Positions 62,514 through 64,000 of a DNA stretch of 64,000 bases are shown piece after piece. The notes under the pieces were generated by a model that was not told where the DNA came from, ran no database searches, and was given only the letters and a program-made list of their open reading frames with translations. The first letter of the stretch is position 1. Every line of letters starts with the position of its first letter. The stretch comes from Dendrolimus kikuchii (taxonomy: Eukaryota > Arthropoda > Insecta > Lepidoptera > Lasiocampidae). The position numbers were made by a program, and so were the translations under genes. The stretch spans positions 13,740,001-13,804,000 of the forward strand of contig CM034412.1 of the NCBI GenBank assembly GCA_019925095.2, given 5' to 3'.

Positions 62514-63239
62514 ATTTCACGGTACCTAATAATAAAGTACTTACTGTATGTAATAATTACATGAATTTTCCTTGAAATGTCCTAAGCATAATTTACACTG
62601 CAAGACAGGTCACGTAGTTTAAGAAGCTTACTTACAAATTTACAAGAACATAATAAATCAAGCCCTAAAACCTGAAACGTGAAAGTTTTCGAGATAACAA
62701 GAAATTTTCTTTTTTTCATTCCGACTTGACATTTATAACTCCTTTTAACTTACTTCCTTCTAAACGAAGTTATATTGTGTCAGAAGAAGATTTCAGCTGA
62801 CTTTAATATACTTAGTAACTTAGAACATTACTCAAAGGTATGGAAACTGTATTAAAATGACTATAATACTGTTACGAGTTACAGGACTCGAATTAAAAAT
62901 GTCGTTGGTATTACAATACAAATATAACTGAACACAATCAGTTCAAACGTAATGCGCGTTTCAATAACACGCGCAATGTCCGTCACTATATAGATTATCA
63001 AATGTACACACGTCTTGTCTCGCTAGTGATTATCGCTTGACTGCCGATCTCTCCATTGGGCCATTGCTTTATACTGCACCGATATTAACCATTTAGGTTC
63101 GAGTCTCCACACAAGCCGGTCGATTACTGTTTAGATTGCCCCTTCTGGGAAGGCCTCCATGATCAACTATGGTCTAATCCCTTGCAAAGGACCCGGTATT
63201 GTGCGTAAATAGCATTTCCCCCACCTGAAAAAAAAAAGC
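62514..63239. other. Unassigned
   Basis: AT-rich, no gene or shared repeat seen. Confidence 0.4.
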
Positions 63240-63335
63240 TTGCGAACAGTGAAAGATTTTTTTAAGTCGGTTCAGTAGTTTCGGAGATTACCCCCTACAA
63301 AGTCACAAAATTTACCTCTTTATAATACTAGTATA
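63240..63335 (-). mobile_element. Helitron 5' fragment
   Basis: The complement reads tactagtattataaagaggt, then ggggtaatctccgaaactac and actgaaccgact, as at the start of 48565-48769. Confidence 0.6.
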
Positions 63336-63717
63336 GAAGTATAGACGAAGTATAGAAGTATAGGGAGTCCGAGGCTGCGAGGGTAGCCGGTCATGGCAGT
63401 GGGGCCGGTCTAAGCCACGCCAGTTTACTATGTTCTAATTTGTTCCTAGGTTTATTAGACGTAATGTCTCAATTTCAGCCAGTTCTGGTTGGTAAAGTTC
63501 AGCACTATGCTGTAATAATTGACGAGTCTATGCAGGCCTGATGTACACTGCAATCTGCCCTGGTCATGCATCCTCCCACGGTCACATCGTGCCAACCCCG
63601 GCCACCTGTGTAGGCTCCATACAAAAACATCCACTTGACCGGGAACGGGCAGTGTCAGCATTTAGGTTCGCACGATGACGACGCGGCCCAGGGCAGGATG
63701 CATAACTAAATCTTATA
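63336..63717. other. Unassigned, GC-richer
   Basis: aggctgcgagggtagccggt, gccccggccacctgtgtagg and cgatgacgacgcggcccagg. The 68-codon minus-strand frame (63455-63661) has no recognisable domain. Possibly an unrecognised transposon. Confidence 0.35.
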
Positions 63718-63962
63718 CTAATATATAAAGCTGAAGAATTTGTTTGTTTGCTTGAACGCGCTAATCTCAGGAACTACTGGTCTGATTTGAAAAACTCTTT
63801 CAGTGTTAGATAGCCCATTTATTGAGGAAGGTTATAGGCTATATATCATCACGCTAAAACCAACAGGAGCTGAGCACCAATGAAGTTTAAAAATCGCAGG
63901 TCTTTTTTTATCTTACTTTTTTTACTATTCCACGCGGACGAATTCGCGGGTAGAAGCTGGTA
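63718..63962 (+). mobile_element. Helitron, non-autonomous
   Basis: tactaatatataaagctgaa, then gaacgcgctaatctcaggaa, actactggtctgatttgaaa, ggttataggctatatatcat, and an end ccacgcggacgaattcgcgg (CGCG/CGCG stem), gtagaagctgg and T (CTGG in place of CTAG). Partner of 48240-48488. Confidence 0.8.
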
Positions 63963-64000
63963 ATAAATATTTTCTTCGACATTCTGAAGTAGGTGCATTT

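Overview
The window looks like a gene-poor, transposon-saturated stretch of an insect genome, most probably a moth or butterfly (Lepidoptera). It is AT-rich and has no open reading frame that reads as a host gene, no rRNA, and no tRNA gene outside SINE heads. The order-level call rests on recognising common lepidopteran repeats: Helitrons ending in stem-loop plus CTAG with A^T insertion, an RTE-like LINE with an (ATGT)n tail, and a CR1-like LINE tail. No database was searched.

Repeat names used here are local. RTE1 is an RTE-like LINE with an (ATGT)n tail (10 copies, all 5'-truncated). RTE2 and RTE3 are older relatives. LINE-X is known only from its C-terminal domain and 3'UTR, which resembles a restriction-like endonuclease tail. 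CR1-like, R1-like, LINE-Y and LINE-Z are other LINE ends. SINE-A (about 310 bp, about 20 copies) ends in the same sequence as the CR1-like LINE. tRNA-SINE1 and SINE2 have tRNA-like heads. Helitron-N and Helitron-B are two Helitron families. hAT elements have 8-bp target duplications. Q, C, R and M are elements with inverted repeats. J is a retroposon with a TAA-rich tail. H, L, P and S are repeats of unknown class. TSD means target-site duplication.

Layout. 1-9 kb: isolated LINE ends, two RTE1 copies, a Helitron, and one arm of an inverted duplication whose partner is at 16.5-17.1 kb. 9-20 kb: tandem 115-bp repeats, the Q foldback inside repeat P, several RTE1, SINE-A and SINE2 copies, and the best LINE-X copy (17.5-18.1 kb). 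20-26 kb: decayed LINE ends and a 17-bp minisatellite. 26-33 kb: a hAT element carrying a SINE-A, then an RTE2 containing LINE-X containing RTE1. 33-42 kb: SINE-A copies, microsatellites, two Helitron-N copies each broken by later insertions, and an R1-like LINE split by a 219-bp hAT MITE. 42-53 kb: a chimeric RTE1/SINE-A insertion, the long Q element, a Helitron cluster, a C element with a dated SINE insertion, and a 26-bp minisatellite. 53-64 kb: H repeats, nested J/R/LINE-X and SINE-A/hAT/SINE-A stacks, and Helitron ends.

No set of genes here works together as a pathway. The biology on show is insertion history: target duplications and nesting order let the relative ages of many families be read directly. 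No previously undescribed gene system was found. The least explained items are the palindromic Q element flanked by 11-14 bp target repeats, the minisatellites tied to one LINE tail, the 30.2 kb duplication with clean deletions, and the paired perfect hairpins at 15.3 kb.
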